DNA of 64,000 bases from Chaetoderma sp. LZ-2023a. Lineage: Eukaryota; Mollusca; Caudofoveata; Chaetodermatida; Chaetodermatidae. The stretch covers positions 57,185,717 through 57,249,716 of the forward strand of contig CM067370.1 in NCBI GenBank assembly GCA_034401795.1. The letters are read 5' to 3'. Position 1 is the stretch's first letter. Each line of letters opens with the position of its first letter. The position numbers and the translations under genes are program-made. This document shows positions 53,703 to 63,320 of the stretch, one piece after another. The notes under the pieces are model-generated. The model was not told the origin of the DNA, made no database searches, and saw only the letters and a program-made list of their open reading frames with translations.

Positions 53703-54119
53703 ATACCATGAAAGTAAATATAAAAGACGGTTAAGCATAGGTGGTATAATGCAGTGAGGACAGGTCTAATGAGGGCAGGTTTGATTAGAATTGACATGGA
53801 TGTCTTTGTGGGAAAATGAATAGAATTGGTGAATGAATACGTGGTATCATAGCAATAAAAGTCGATTTGTGAATTTAAACTGGATGCAAATCAGCGTTTA
53901 ACCATTTAATGGAATAAATCAGTCAATAAAGTAGAAAATTTATCATAAAGGATGGTCATTTGAAAACAATTTGATTAAGGTATTTATCCTAATTGTGAAG
54001 TTGTTTTCAGTGCAATCATTTTCAAACTAAAAAGATCTTAGCTCCAAGAATGTGTATAAGTGATTTAACCTTGCTAAGTTAAACAATAATTCCGTGGAAT
54101 TAAATGTCTCGCCTGTCTC

Positions 54120-54420
54120 CTGTTTGTTACAGTGGTCTAGACCTTTGACCTTACGACCTCCATGTTATCATGCTGCTTCCTAACATTATATGTAACCATG
54201 TATTCAAGTTTAGTTCCAGTAGGATTAACCAAACCTGAAATATAAATGATTTGCTGAATGGAAAAACTTAAGGTTGAAAAAGCAGAGGTCAAATAGCAAC
54301 ATTAGAATGGCATTGACCTTTGACCTGGTGATCTCCATATCACCATCCTGTATCCTCTTTGTATAAGAAACCATGTACCCAAGTTGTGTTCCATTAGGGT
54401 TAACCCTTACAACTCTAAAA
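54120..54420 (+). repeat. Two diverged copies of a ~185-bp repeat
   Basis: GACCTTTGACC...GACCTCCATGTTATCATGCT recurs as GACCTTTGACC...GATCTCCATATCACCAT, and both are followed by AACCATGTA, AAGTTxxGTTCCA and GGxTTAACC. Confidence 0.65.
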
Positions 54421-54440
54421 TTTAAATATTCAAATTAAAT

Positions 54441-54535
54441 TAAAAGATGAACTGGTGTTCATTTTTCAACAAATTTGGTTGAGGATCTTGCTGTCGCCCA
54501 TCAAAATTGTTGAAAAATATACACCAGTTTCATTG
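54441..54535. repeat. Short hairpin repeat
   Basis: GAACTGGTGTTCATTTTTCA, then ACAAATTTGG, pairs imperfectly with CAAAATTGTTGAAAAATATA, then CACCAGTTTC. 54,536-54,940 shows nothing recognisable. Confidence 0.55.
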
Positions 54536-54949
54536 CTATTGATGCAGTAAGACAGCATATTGACATCAGAGTGGTAAGGGTTTAGCAATCCCAAAATATA
54601 ACATAATCAGATTTTCTAAGCCAAAAACCTTAACATTAAAAAATAACAAAGTTTTGTAGAGGTCCGAATAACCGTGACCCGTATTTGTATTTGCATTTAA
54701 ATACTTTTGAAAGTATTTGACTCCATTGTCTGAGTGATGTTACGCTGAAGGAAAGTGTTCAGCGGTATTCAAACATGGTGGTTAAAATACACCTGGTTGT
54801 AGAAAGGCGTGGCCTAAGGTAAGACTGTTTTTAAAATTATGTTGCCATTAAAATGTAATACTAGATTGCTCGGTCGATGACCCGTCATTATACATCCCCA
54901 CTTCACCGCTTTAACCTTTTGAACACACCACACACCCCACAACCCAGTG

Positions 54950-55670
54950 GTGTGAAGTCAAATCCAAATTTCCTTTTGTATTCCATACTCATATGAGTAA
55001 CACACATCAAATTTGGTTGAATTCCGTCCAGTGGCTTCGGATGAGGTGCATTACAACCAATTTCTTGACGTCATAACACCGCCCCCACCCTTCCCCGCCC
55101 CCTGCGGGCAGAGCCAAATGTAAATTGCCTATGGCACTCATATGGGTAACTCACATATCAAATTTGTTGAATTCCGTCCAAGGCTGGTTTCGGAGGAGTT
55201 GCGTTACAATCAATTTTTTACTTATTGACCCTCCTCCACGCCAGGTGACGGGGCCAATTGCAAATGTGCTCATGCACTCCCCATTGATATGGGTAATTCA
55301 TATACCAAATTTGATTGAATTCCGTCCAACAATTTCGGAAGAGTTGAATTACGATCAATGCCATGACCTTTAGACACCCCATCCAGACCACACTCACACC
55401 CACCCTCACCCCACCACACTCCCACGCCCCTATGTAGATGTACTCATGCACTCAACATTGATATGGATGACTCACATACTAAATTTGACTAAATGCCGTC
55501 CACCGGTTTCAGAGGAGTTGCGTTACAATCAATTTCCTCAAGTTAAAACTTGATGTTTTGACCACTCCCCCACCGCCTTGGGGTGGAGCCAAGTGTAGAT
55601 AGCCTCGTGCATGGGAATGATGTCTTACATATCAGATTTGGTTGAATTTATGATCTGGTGTTTCACAAAT
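54950..55670 (+). repeat. About five tandem units of 145-170 bp
   Basis: The pattern ATATGGGTAACTCACATATC, CAAATTTGGTTGAATTCCGT then CCA, TTTCGGAGGAGTTGCGTTAC and a C-rich CCCACCC block with GGGCxGAGCCAA recurs near 55,000, 55,140, 55,290, 55,460 and 55,615. Copies are 70-85% similar by eye. Open frames are incidental. Confidence 0.8.
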
Positions 55671-56420
55671 TTCAGTCTTACCGGGCGGGGCCAGCAAAAA
55701 CAAGGAAACGCCTCGCGGCTGGGGCAAACTTATCATTGCACTTGATCGATTGGGTATATTATCTTAGATTTGTTTACCTTTGCGGTTCATTTTCACCAGT
55801 GTTTTCCATTATAATGACGATTTATGTAACCTAAAGCTTTTAGGCTTAGTTCAATGTACTCGCTTTATAGTAGTACCGGTATACTAGTTAATAGATTAGG
55901 ACGGTATGGCGTGCGCACGCACGCGCTTTTATGCGCGTGTGTGCATACGTGCGTGCGGAAAACTGAGTGTTACTTGTATGAAAATCGGTAAATTGTAAAA
56001 TATAGGTTTGAGTCTTGACAAATAAGAATATGAATATTTTCAATGTCTTTGAGCGATTGGTTCCGCCCCATCGTGAATTTATGTCTGACCGACATTATTT
56101 GACCCGTCACAATTGAGCATTTGTTTTTATAGCTTTTAATGCTAAAATGGTAATGTGTTTTGGTTCCTGAGAATGATAAGTTTTATTTTGATAACTTAAT
56201 AACTCAACCTAGAATAATGACAGCTAACTTAGTTATTTTTTAATGTTTAGTTATTATGCTATTGCTGTGATAGGAAAGGAAGTTTTATGACAGTCATTGA
56301 TCATTTGACAACATTTCACCCATAAAGTGCCGTAGTGATACGAATATAGGATATGTGCCCAGCGAGAGGAGAGCTTCAGCTAAGGACTAGAAATTGTAAT
56401 GTTATACCCCAAGCTGAGTT
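55671..56420. other. Non-coding, no gene seen
   Basis: AT-rich single-copy-looking DNA with a short GCGTGCGTGC tract at 55,910-55,960. Confidence 0.5.
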
Positions 56421-56424
56421 TCAA

Positions 56425-56710
56425 CATGGCAGAAGTATCAGTCCGTGCGAGCATACGTATAAATTGCGCATTGCACCAATAGAAGACTGCTGCTGAGTCC
56501 TGCTCCAAAGAAAATCAACCTTCCATAATTCCTATGAATGTCATCTGATCTTAGCGTGTGAATGTCATCTGATATACACAGACTGATCTTAGCATATGAT
56601 GTCATCTGATATAGACAGACTGATGTTAGCATATAAATGTCATCTGATATACACAGACTGATCTGCGTATGAATGTCATCTGACATAGACAGACTGATCT
56701 TAGGTCATTC
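56425..56710 (+). repeat. First block of the 38-bp minisatellite with its ~115-bp module
   Basis: The module (GGCAGAAGTATCAGTCCGTG ... CTGCTCCAAAGAAAATCAAC ... ATTCCTATGAATG) at 56,425-56,545 is followed by four 38-bp units (CATCTGATATAGACAGACTG, ATCTTAGCGTATGAATGT type). The array then breaks into microsatellites until 58,112. Confidence 0.85.
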
Positions 56711-56741
56711 ACATCAAACATACAAGATAGATGAACATCAA

Positions 56742-56755
56742 ATAATAATAATAAT

Positions 56756-56818
<63 letters not shown>
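56742..56818. repeat. (TAA)n microsatellite
   Basis: About 77 bp of AAT triplets. The 56,819-56,999 sequence after it (CTGTTCTTCTTCGTTTCATT, GGGCTAGGATGAAAAATTA) holds no gene. Confidence 0.97.
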
Positions 56819-56997
56819 CTGTTCTTCTTCGTTTCATTGCCACATCTGCCTTGGAGACAAAGTTTTGGTCCTCTGAAGAGACGAAAAACGCTTTGGGATT
56901 CACACTGGTTTTAGACACGGGCCAGGCTTTCCTTTGGGACAATTATAATACGATAATTAAGGGCTAGGATGAAAAATTACTTTCACTATTACAATCG

Positions 56998-56999
<2 letters not shown>

Positions 57000-57074
<75 letters not shown>

Positions 57075-57440
57075 GCTGCTACTGCTACTGCTGCTACTGC
57101 TACTGCTACTGGTACTGCTACTACTGCTACTGCTACTGCTACTGCTGCTTCTACTGCTACTACCACCACCGCCGCCGACGCCGCCGCCAAACGCCGCCGC
57201 CGCTGTTGCTGCTGCTACTACTACTACTGCGGCTACTACTGCTGCTACTACTACTACTACTACTGCTACTGCTACTGCTGCTACTGCTACTGCTACTGCT
57301 ACTGCTACTGCTACTGCTACTGCTACTACTGCTACTACTGCTTCTACTGCTACTACCACCACCGCCGCCGACGCCGCCGCCGCCAAACGCCGCCGCCGCT
57401 GTTGCTGCTGCTACTACTACTACTGCTGCTACTACTGCTG

Positions 57441-57506
<66 letters not shown>

Positions 57507-57542
57507 TTACTGCTACTACTACTACTACTACTACTACCGAAT
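57000..57542. repeat. (CTA)n/(CTG)n/(GCC)n compound array with a 194-bp internal duplication
   Basis: The segment CCACCACCGCCGCCGACGCC ... AACGCCGCCGCCGCTGTTGC occurs at ~57,161 and again at ~57,355. The rest is TAC/TGC triplets. All reading frames are homopolymeric artefacts. Confidence 0.95.
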
Positions 57543-57665
57543 CATAGAATTATGAATATTACACACATGTAATTATTACTGTACTGCAAGTACTCTACCA
57601 CCACAGTCGTTATGTACATTTATATGAGTGAAAGTGAACTTGAACATGTATGATTTAATAAATAT

Positions 57666-57763
57666 TCTGTTTAATATTTTGGGGCTATTATGGCTGGACG
57701 CAGATGCTGCCTTAGGTAGCTACAGCGTCCGGTCAAATTAGTTTCCCAAAATATTTTAACAGC
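57666..57763. repeat. Palindromic repeat, copy j
   Basis: TCTGTTTAATATTTTGGGG, centre GGACGCAGATGCTGCCTTAGG..AGCTACAGCGTCC, then TCAAATTAGTTTCCCAAAATA. This shows both GGACGC/GCGTCC arms clearly. Confidence 0.8.
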
Positions 57764-57964
57764 TTACCTGTTACCTTGAGGAGACGCCTACATGGAGCTT
57801 CCCTACAAGTCTGCCTGCCTGCCTTCCTGTCTGCCTGCCTGCCCGTCAGCCTGCGTGTCTCAGTGAGTGCGTGCATGCGTGCGTGTAAGTGCAATTACTG
57901 TACATATGTCTATTTGTACATACCTGGCGTGTATATAATTATATATTATTGTACATAGTGTATA

Positions 57965-58023
57965 TATGTTTTGAGGGCCTCGGGAACATCAGGCCACTGA
58001 CGATGTACCCTCTTGAAATAAAG

Positions 58024-58109
<86 letters not shown>

Positions 58110-58112
58110 CTT
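57965..58112 (+). mobile_element. LINE 3' end with (TTA)n tail
   Basis: CCTCTTGAAATAAAGATTATTA followed by ~85 bp of TTA repeats is the typical tail of CR1/L2-type LINEs. The upstream 57,764-57,964 may be 3' UTR or unrelated. The tail is inserted in the 38-bp minisatellite. Confidence 0.6.
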
Positions 58113-58360
58113 AGCGTATGAATGTTATCAAATATAGACAGACTGATCTTAGCGTATGAATGTCATCTGCTAAAGACAGACTGATCTTAGCGTATGAATG
58201 ACATCTGCTATAGACAGACTGATCTTAGCGTATGAATGACATCTGATATAGACAGACTGATCTTAGTGTATGCATGTCATCTGATATAGACAGACTGATC
58301 TTAGCGTATGAATGACATCTGCTATAGACAGACTGATCTTAGTGTATGCATGTCATCTGA
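58112..58360 (+). repeat. 38-bp minisatellite, second block
   Basis: Six to seven units of GATCTTAGCGTATGAATG and then ACATCTGATATAGACAGACT, with few substitutions. It is interrupted by a LINE fragment at ~58,362. Confidence 0.95.
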
Positions 58361-58361
58361 T

Positions 58362-58858
58362 ATATGGACAATGGAAACAGTCTCTTATATGGCATCACCG
58401 AAAAATCCCTTGATAAACTGCAATATGTGCAAAATGCTGCGGCTCGTCTGGTAGTCAAGGTCGAAAAGCGTCATCACATAACACCAATTTTGAAAGATCT
58501 TCATTGGCTCCCCATCCGGAAACGGATTGAGTTCAAGATTCTGCTCTTGACTTGGAAATGTCTAAACAACAACGCTCCCGACTATTTGCAGGAACCTCTC
58601 TTGACATATGATCCATGTCGCAGACTTCGTTCTGTGGATAAGCTATTGCTCCAAATTCCGCGATCGAATTTACGCTCCTGTGGGGACAGAGCCTTCAGTG
58701 TTGTGGCTCCGAGACTATGGAACCAGCTACCTGTCCACATCAAATCCATCCAATCAATTAATGATTTCAAACAAAAATTAAAAACACATCTCTTCACAAG
58801 CGCCTTTGAAAATTGACATTGACACATGGCGCTTTACAAATGCTGTATTATTATTATT
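58362..58858 (+). mobile_element. CR1/L2-like non-LTR retrotransposon, RT C-terminal fragment
   Basis: The frame to 58,816 reads LYGITEKSLDKLQYVQNAAA, HHITPILKDLHWLPIRKRIE, FKILLLTWKCLNNNAPDYLQ, RRLRSVDKLLLQIPRSN, SCGDRAFSVVAPRLWNQLPV and LKTHLFTSAFEN. This is the conserved region after the RT palm in CR1/L2-clade LINEs. It has no stops over 150 aa, is severely 5'-truncated, and ends CGCTTTACAAATGCTGTATT then ATTATTATTTA. It lies inside the 38-bp array, so it inserted into it. Confidence 0.88.
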
Positions 58859-61130
58859 TATCTTAGCGTATGAATGTCATCTGATATAGACAGACTGATC
58901 TTAGTGTTTGAATGTCATCTGATATAGACAGACTGATCTTAGCGTATGAACGTCATCTGATATAGACACACTGATCTTAGCGTATGAACGGCATCTGATA
59001 TAGACAGACTGATCTTAGCGTGTGGATGCCATCAGATACCGCGAGACTGATTATAGTGTGTGAATGTCATCTGATATAAACAGACTGGTCCTAGCATATG
59101 AATGTCATCGGATATAGACAGACTGACCATAGTTTGTGAATGCCATCTGATATAGACAGACAGACCATAGTGTGTGAATGTCCTCTGATATAGACAGATT
59201 GGTCCTAGCATATGAATGCCGTCTGATATAGACAGACTGGCAGAAGTATCATTCCATGTGAGCATACGTATAAATTGTGCATTGCACCAATAGAAGACTT
59301 TGCTGCTGAGTCCTGCTCCAAAGAAAATCAACCGTCCATCATTCCTATGAATGCCATCTGATCTTAGCGTGTGAATGTCATCTGATATAGACAGACTGAT
59401 CTTATCGTATGGATGTCATCTGATATAGACAGACTGATCTTACGGTATGAATGTCATCTGCTATAGACAGGCTGATAGACTGATCTTAGCATATGAATGG
59501 TATCTGATATAGACAGATTGATCTTACCGCATGATGCCATCTGATATAGACAGACTGATCTTATCGTATGAATGTCATCTGATATAGATAGACTGATCTT
59601 ATCGTATGGATGTCATCTGATATAGACAGACTGGTAGGAGTATCATTCCATGTGAGCATGCCTATAAATTGCACCAATAGAAGACTTTGCTGCTGAGTCC
59701 TGCTCCAAAGAAAATCAACTGTCCATCATTCCTATGAATGTCATCTGATCTTAGCGTGTGAATGGCATCTGATATAGACAGACTGATCTTATCGTATGGA
59801 TGTCATCTGATATAGACGGACTGATCTTATTGTATGGATGTCATCTGATATAGACAGACTGATCTTAGCATATGAATGTCATCCGATATAGACAGACTGA
59901 TCTTAGCATATGGATGTCATCTGATATAGACAGGCAGATCTTAGCGTATGAACGTCATCTGATATAGACAGGCTGATCTTAGCATATGAATGTCATTTGA
60001 TATAGACAGACTGATCTTAGCATATGAATGCCGTCTGATATAGACAGACTGTCCATAGTATGTGAATGTCATCTGATATAGACAGATTGACCATAGTGTG
60101 TGAATGTCCTCTGATATAGACAAACCGGTCCTAGCAAATGAATGCCGTCTGATATAGACAGACTGGCAGAAGTATCATTCCATGTGAGCATACGTATAAT
60201 TTGCACCAATAGAAGACTTTGCTGCTGAGTCCTGCTCCAAAGAAAATCAACTGTCCATCATTCCTATGAATGTCATCTGATAATAGCGTGTGAATGCCAT
60301 CTGATATAGACAGACTGATCTTATCATATGGATATCATCTGATATAGACAGACTGATCTTATCATATGAATGGCAACTGATATACACAGATTGATCTTAG
60401 CGTGTGACTGTCATCTGATATAGACAGACTGATCTTACGGTATGAATGTCATCTGCTATTGACAGGCTGATAGACTGATCTTAGCATATGAATGGCATCT
60501 GATATAGGCAGATTGATCTTGGCGCATGATGCCATCTGATATAGACAGACTGATCTTATCATATGAATGTCATCTGGTATAAGATAGACTGATCTTATCG
60601 TATGGATGTCGTCTGATATAGACAGACTGATCTTAGCATATGAATGCCATCTGATATAAACAGACTTATCTTAGCGTATGAGTGTCATCTGATATAGACA
60701 GACTGATCTTAGCGTATGAATGTCATCTGATATAGACAGACTGATCTTAGCGTATGAACGTCATCTGATATAGACAGACTGATCTTAGCGTATGAATGTC
60801 ATCTGATATAGACAGACTGATCTTAGCGTATGAATGTCATCTGATACAGACAGACTGATCTTAGCGTATGAACGTCATCTGATACAGACAGGCTGATCTT
60901 ATCGTATGGATGCCATCTGATATAGACAGACTGATCATAGTGTGTGAATGTCATCTGATATAAACAGATTGGTCTTATCATATGGATGCCAGCTGTTATA
61001 GACAAACTGATCTTAGGGCATGGGTGTCATCTAGTATAGACAGACTGATCTTATCGTATGAATGTCATCTGGTATAGACATACTGAGCATAGCGTATGAA
61101 TGCCATCTGATACGGACAGACTGATCTAAG
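58858..61130 (+). repeat. 38-bp minisatellite, main block with three ~115-bp modules
   Basis: About 50 units of CATCTGATATAGACAGACTG then ATCTTAGCGTATGAATGT. The module TGGCAGAAGTATCATTCCAT ... TTGCACCAATAGAAGACTTT ... TCCAAAGAAAATCAAC recurs at ~59,238, ~59,633 and ~60,168, giving a higher-order arrangement with spacings of ~395 and ~535 bp. Because 38 is not a multiple of 3, frames cycle and only accidental minus-strand ORFs result. Confidence 0.95.
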
Positions 61131-61440
61131 CCTTGCGCTAGAGATGATAACTGATAAGCTCGCAGAAAATGATCGCCTTTTCAAAGTACAAGAGCTACTG
61201 CCAAGTCCCTTATAAGAGCTAAAAATGCAGGTGACGCGGAGCTTTTGTCAAATGTAATTAACTATTAGCGCCTGGTTCATTCCTAATAAAGAACTTGGCC
61301 TTCCGACTTTTATTAAATGCAGTGGAATAGTATTCTCTTGATGACGCAGTACAAATGCGATACCCGCGAGATATTATCAAGTTGTGGTGCATTGGTTACA
61401 CACTTTCCCATAGCCGTTTTCTTCGCTTTATACAAGTGGG
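61131..61440. other. Non-coding, no gene seen
   Basis: Unique-looking sequence between two minisatellites. Confidence 0.5.
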
Positions 61441-61735
61441 AACAGACTGCCAAAGTCGTGTTTATGAGCCTGGTAAAGTTGTGTTTACGAGCCTGACAAA
61501 ATCGTGTTTATGTGCCTGACAAAATCGTGTTTATGAGCATGACAAAGTCGTGTTTATGAGCCTGACAAATTCGTGTTTATGAGCCTTACAAAGTCCTGTT
61601 TAGAGTCTGCCCAAAGTCGTGTTCATGAGCCTGCCAAAGTCGTGTTCATGAGCCTGACAAAGTCGTGTTTATGAGCCTACTAAAGTCGTGTTTATGAGCC
61701 TGACAAAGTCGTGTTTATGAGCCTGACATAAATTG
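61441..61735 (+). repeat. 23-bp minisatellite
   Basis: About 12 units of GTCGTGTTTATGAGCCTGAC then AAA, with point differences (AATCGTG, GTGCCTG) and one shortened unit. Confidence 0.95.
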
Positions 61736-61889
61736 GATAAATTTTGTTGTTGGAGAAATGAAGGCCGTGTCCAGCGCACAAACCTTGCAGATCTATCTAT
61801 CCATCCGAATTGCACCCACACACATTTACAAACGCATCAGCGGGTGGTGATCCCAGTAGCAGTAATATTAACTATGCATTACACCATAC

Positions 61890-61894
61890 TATTT

Positions 61895-61942
<48 letters not shown>

Positions 61943-62105
61943 TTCAAGCCCATCGTCGTCGTCGTCGTTGTTGTGTCGTCGTCCTCCTCCTCCTCCTCCT
62001 CCTCCTCATCCTCCTCCTCCGCCGCCGCCGCCTCCTCTTCCTCCTCCTCCTCCTCATCCTCCTCCTCCTCCTCCTCCTCCTCCTTCCACTCCTCCTCCTC
62101 ATTTA
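61890..62105. repeat. (CAT)n and (CCT)n microsatellites
   Basis: (ATC)n at 61,896-61,942, GTC/GTT stretch to 61,975, then CCT repeats to ~62,100. Frames are homopolymeric and not genes. 62,106-62,428 has no gene. Confidence 0.95.
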
Positions 62106-62428
62106 TGCCACTACTATTAACCCTACCTATTTATGTAAGTGTAAGTGTTAGGGGAAGGTGAGGCAAAACGGGCCGCAAAATACTAACCCTTCTATTTCTT
62201 ATTGTTTCAAACTTATACTATATCAAATTATAGTTAATCACACTCAAGACTATGTGCTATATAGGAAGAACTAAAAACGAGTTCGAAGAAATATACTTTT
62301 GGCAAAAAAAGAAAAATTATTTTTTGAAAAAATGTCTCATTTTACACAACACTGGGGTGGGGGGGAGGTGGTGGTGGTTCTCAAATGGGACAGGGTATTC
62401 AATTGTTACCCTAGTGAAGAACACATTA

Positions 62429-62509
<81 letters not shown>

Positions 62510-62511
62510 CA
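62429..62511. repeat. (TAG)n microsatellite
   Basis: About 80 bp of AGT triplets. Confidence 0.97.
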
Positions 62512-62543
62512 CGAAGTCATTTTAGGAATACATTATCTCCTAT

Positions 62544-62812
62544 ACGACTAGTAGTAGTGTCGGAATTAAAATGATACCACCTCCATCAACTGGCCGCCGT
62601 TTGGTGATCCGTGGCCCCCACCGCCCTCTCATTCTCTGGGGCATAGGTTGGTGAGACATGTGGTTGGTGTATGCCTCTAGATGGAGGCCCAGGGTTGTTG
62701 AGACAGGTGGTTGGTATGCCCCAGGGATTGAGAGGGCGGTGGGGGCCACGGATCACCGAACGGCGGCCAGTTGAGGGAGGTTGTATTATTTTAATTCCGA
62801 CAGTACTACTAC
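62544..62812. mobile_element. ~270-bp foldback/MITE-like element next to P6
   Basis: Arms of ~85 bp (GTCGGAATTAAAATGATACC ... CCCCCACCGCCCTCTCA on the left, inverted on the right) enclose ~70 bp that itself repeats GGTTGGT. Outer ends are AGTAGTGTCGG and CCGACAGTACTACT. Since Polinton termini in this window also start AGTAGT, it could be a solo terminal repeat structure of P6 or an independent MITE. Confidence 0.7.
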
Positions 62813-62919
62813 GCAAATGAAGGGTCTGAACGCCCATTTAGAGACAAGCCTCCACAGTGATATACACGACTGATCGCCATCAACCACAGGGCCGGCCTCT
62901 CTCTCTATTCTGTGTAGGC

Positions 62920-63318
62920 TCAGACAAACACGTAGTCTCTGCCAGAGTCGCATCGGCATGATGGGACCACCCATAGGGGCTTCCATCTACCTTGACAACG
63001 CTCACCTGGGAGGAGGCTAAAGTGATTACCACGGCAGACTCTGACATGTTCACATGTTATGCAGAGAATCTGGTGCTGAGCAGGGATCTCCAGCAGACAA
63101 CCACGGCCTACCCTCTCCACCCCATAGAAGTGGCAGACAGACTTGATCTCTTCACGTGGGAGAAAGCGGTCGTAAATGTTTCTCCACAAGGGGTTGACCC
63201 AAGGATTGTACTGGGGGTCATCCCGGAAGTGGGCACACTGGGCATCCAATATCATGGCAGTCTCAGCGCGTTGTGCCACTGCTGTAGACGCCAGCATGAG
63301 CAGTATGATGAGAATCAT
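62920..63318 (-). CDS. P6: secreted cysteine-rich Polinton protein, 132 aa, complete
   Basis: It starts at ATG 63,318 with a signal peptide (MILIILLMLASTAVA) and then ETAMILDAQCAHFRDDPQYN, IYDRFLPREEIKSVCHFYGV, GRGCL, QILCITCEHVRVCRG, CQGRWKPLWVVPSCRCDSGR. About ten cysteines are conserved with P1, indicating disulfide bonds outside the cytosol. It abuts the next gene (2-bp gap), probably one transcription unit on the minus strand. Truncated copies are at 1-369 and 11,221-11,363. There is no family match known to me. A secreted or envelope-like protein of the element is a plausible reading. Confidence 0.75.
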   Translation of the reverse strand: MILIILLMLASTAVAQRAETAMILDAQCAHFRDDPQYNPWVNPLWRNIYDRFLPREEIKSVCHFYGVERVGRGCLLEIPAQHQILCITCEHVRVCRGNHFSLLPGERCQGRWKPLWVVPSCRCDSGRDYVFV

Positions 63319-63320
63319 GG

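Noticed and set aside
56964-57547. Long frames in the CTA/CTG array (poly-Tyr, poly-Leu, poly-Ser, poly-Ala)
   Set aside because: Compositional artefacts of triplet repeats.
59032-61005. Minus-strand ORFs repeating SVYIRWHS or CLYQMTF
   Set aside because: They follow the 38-bp minisatellite, which cycles through frames every 114 bp. No independent coding evidence.
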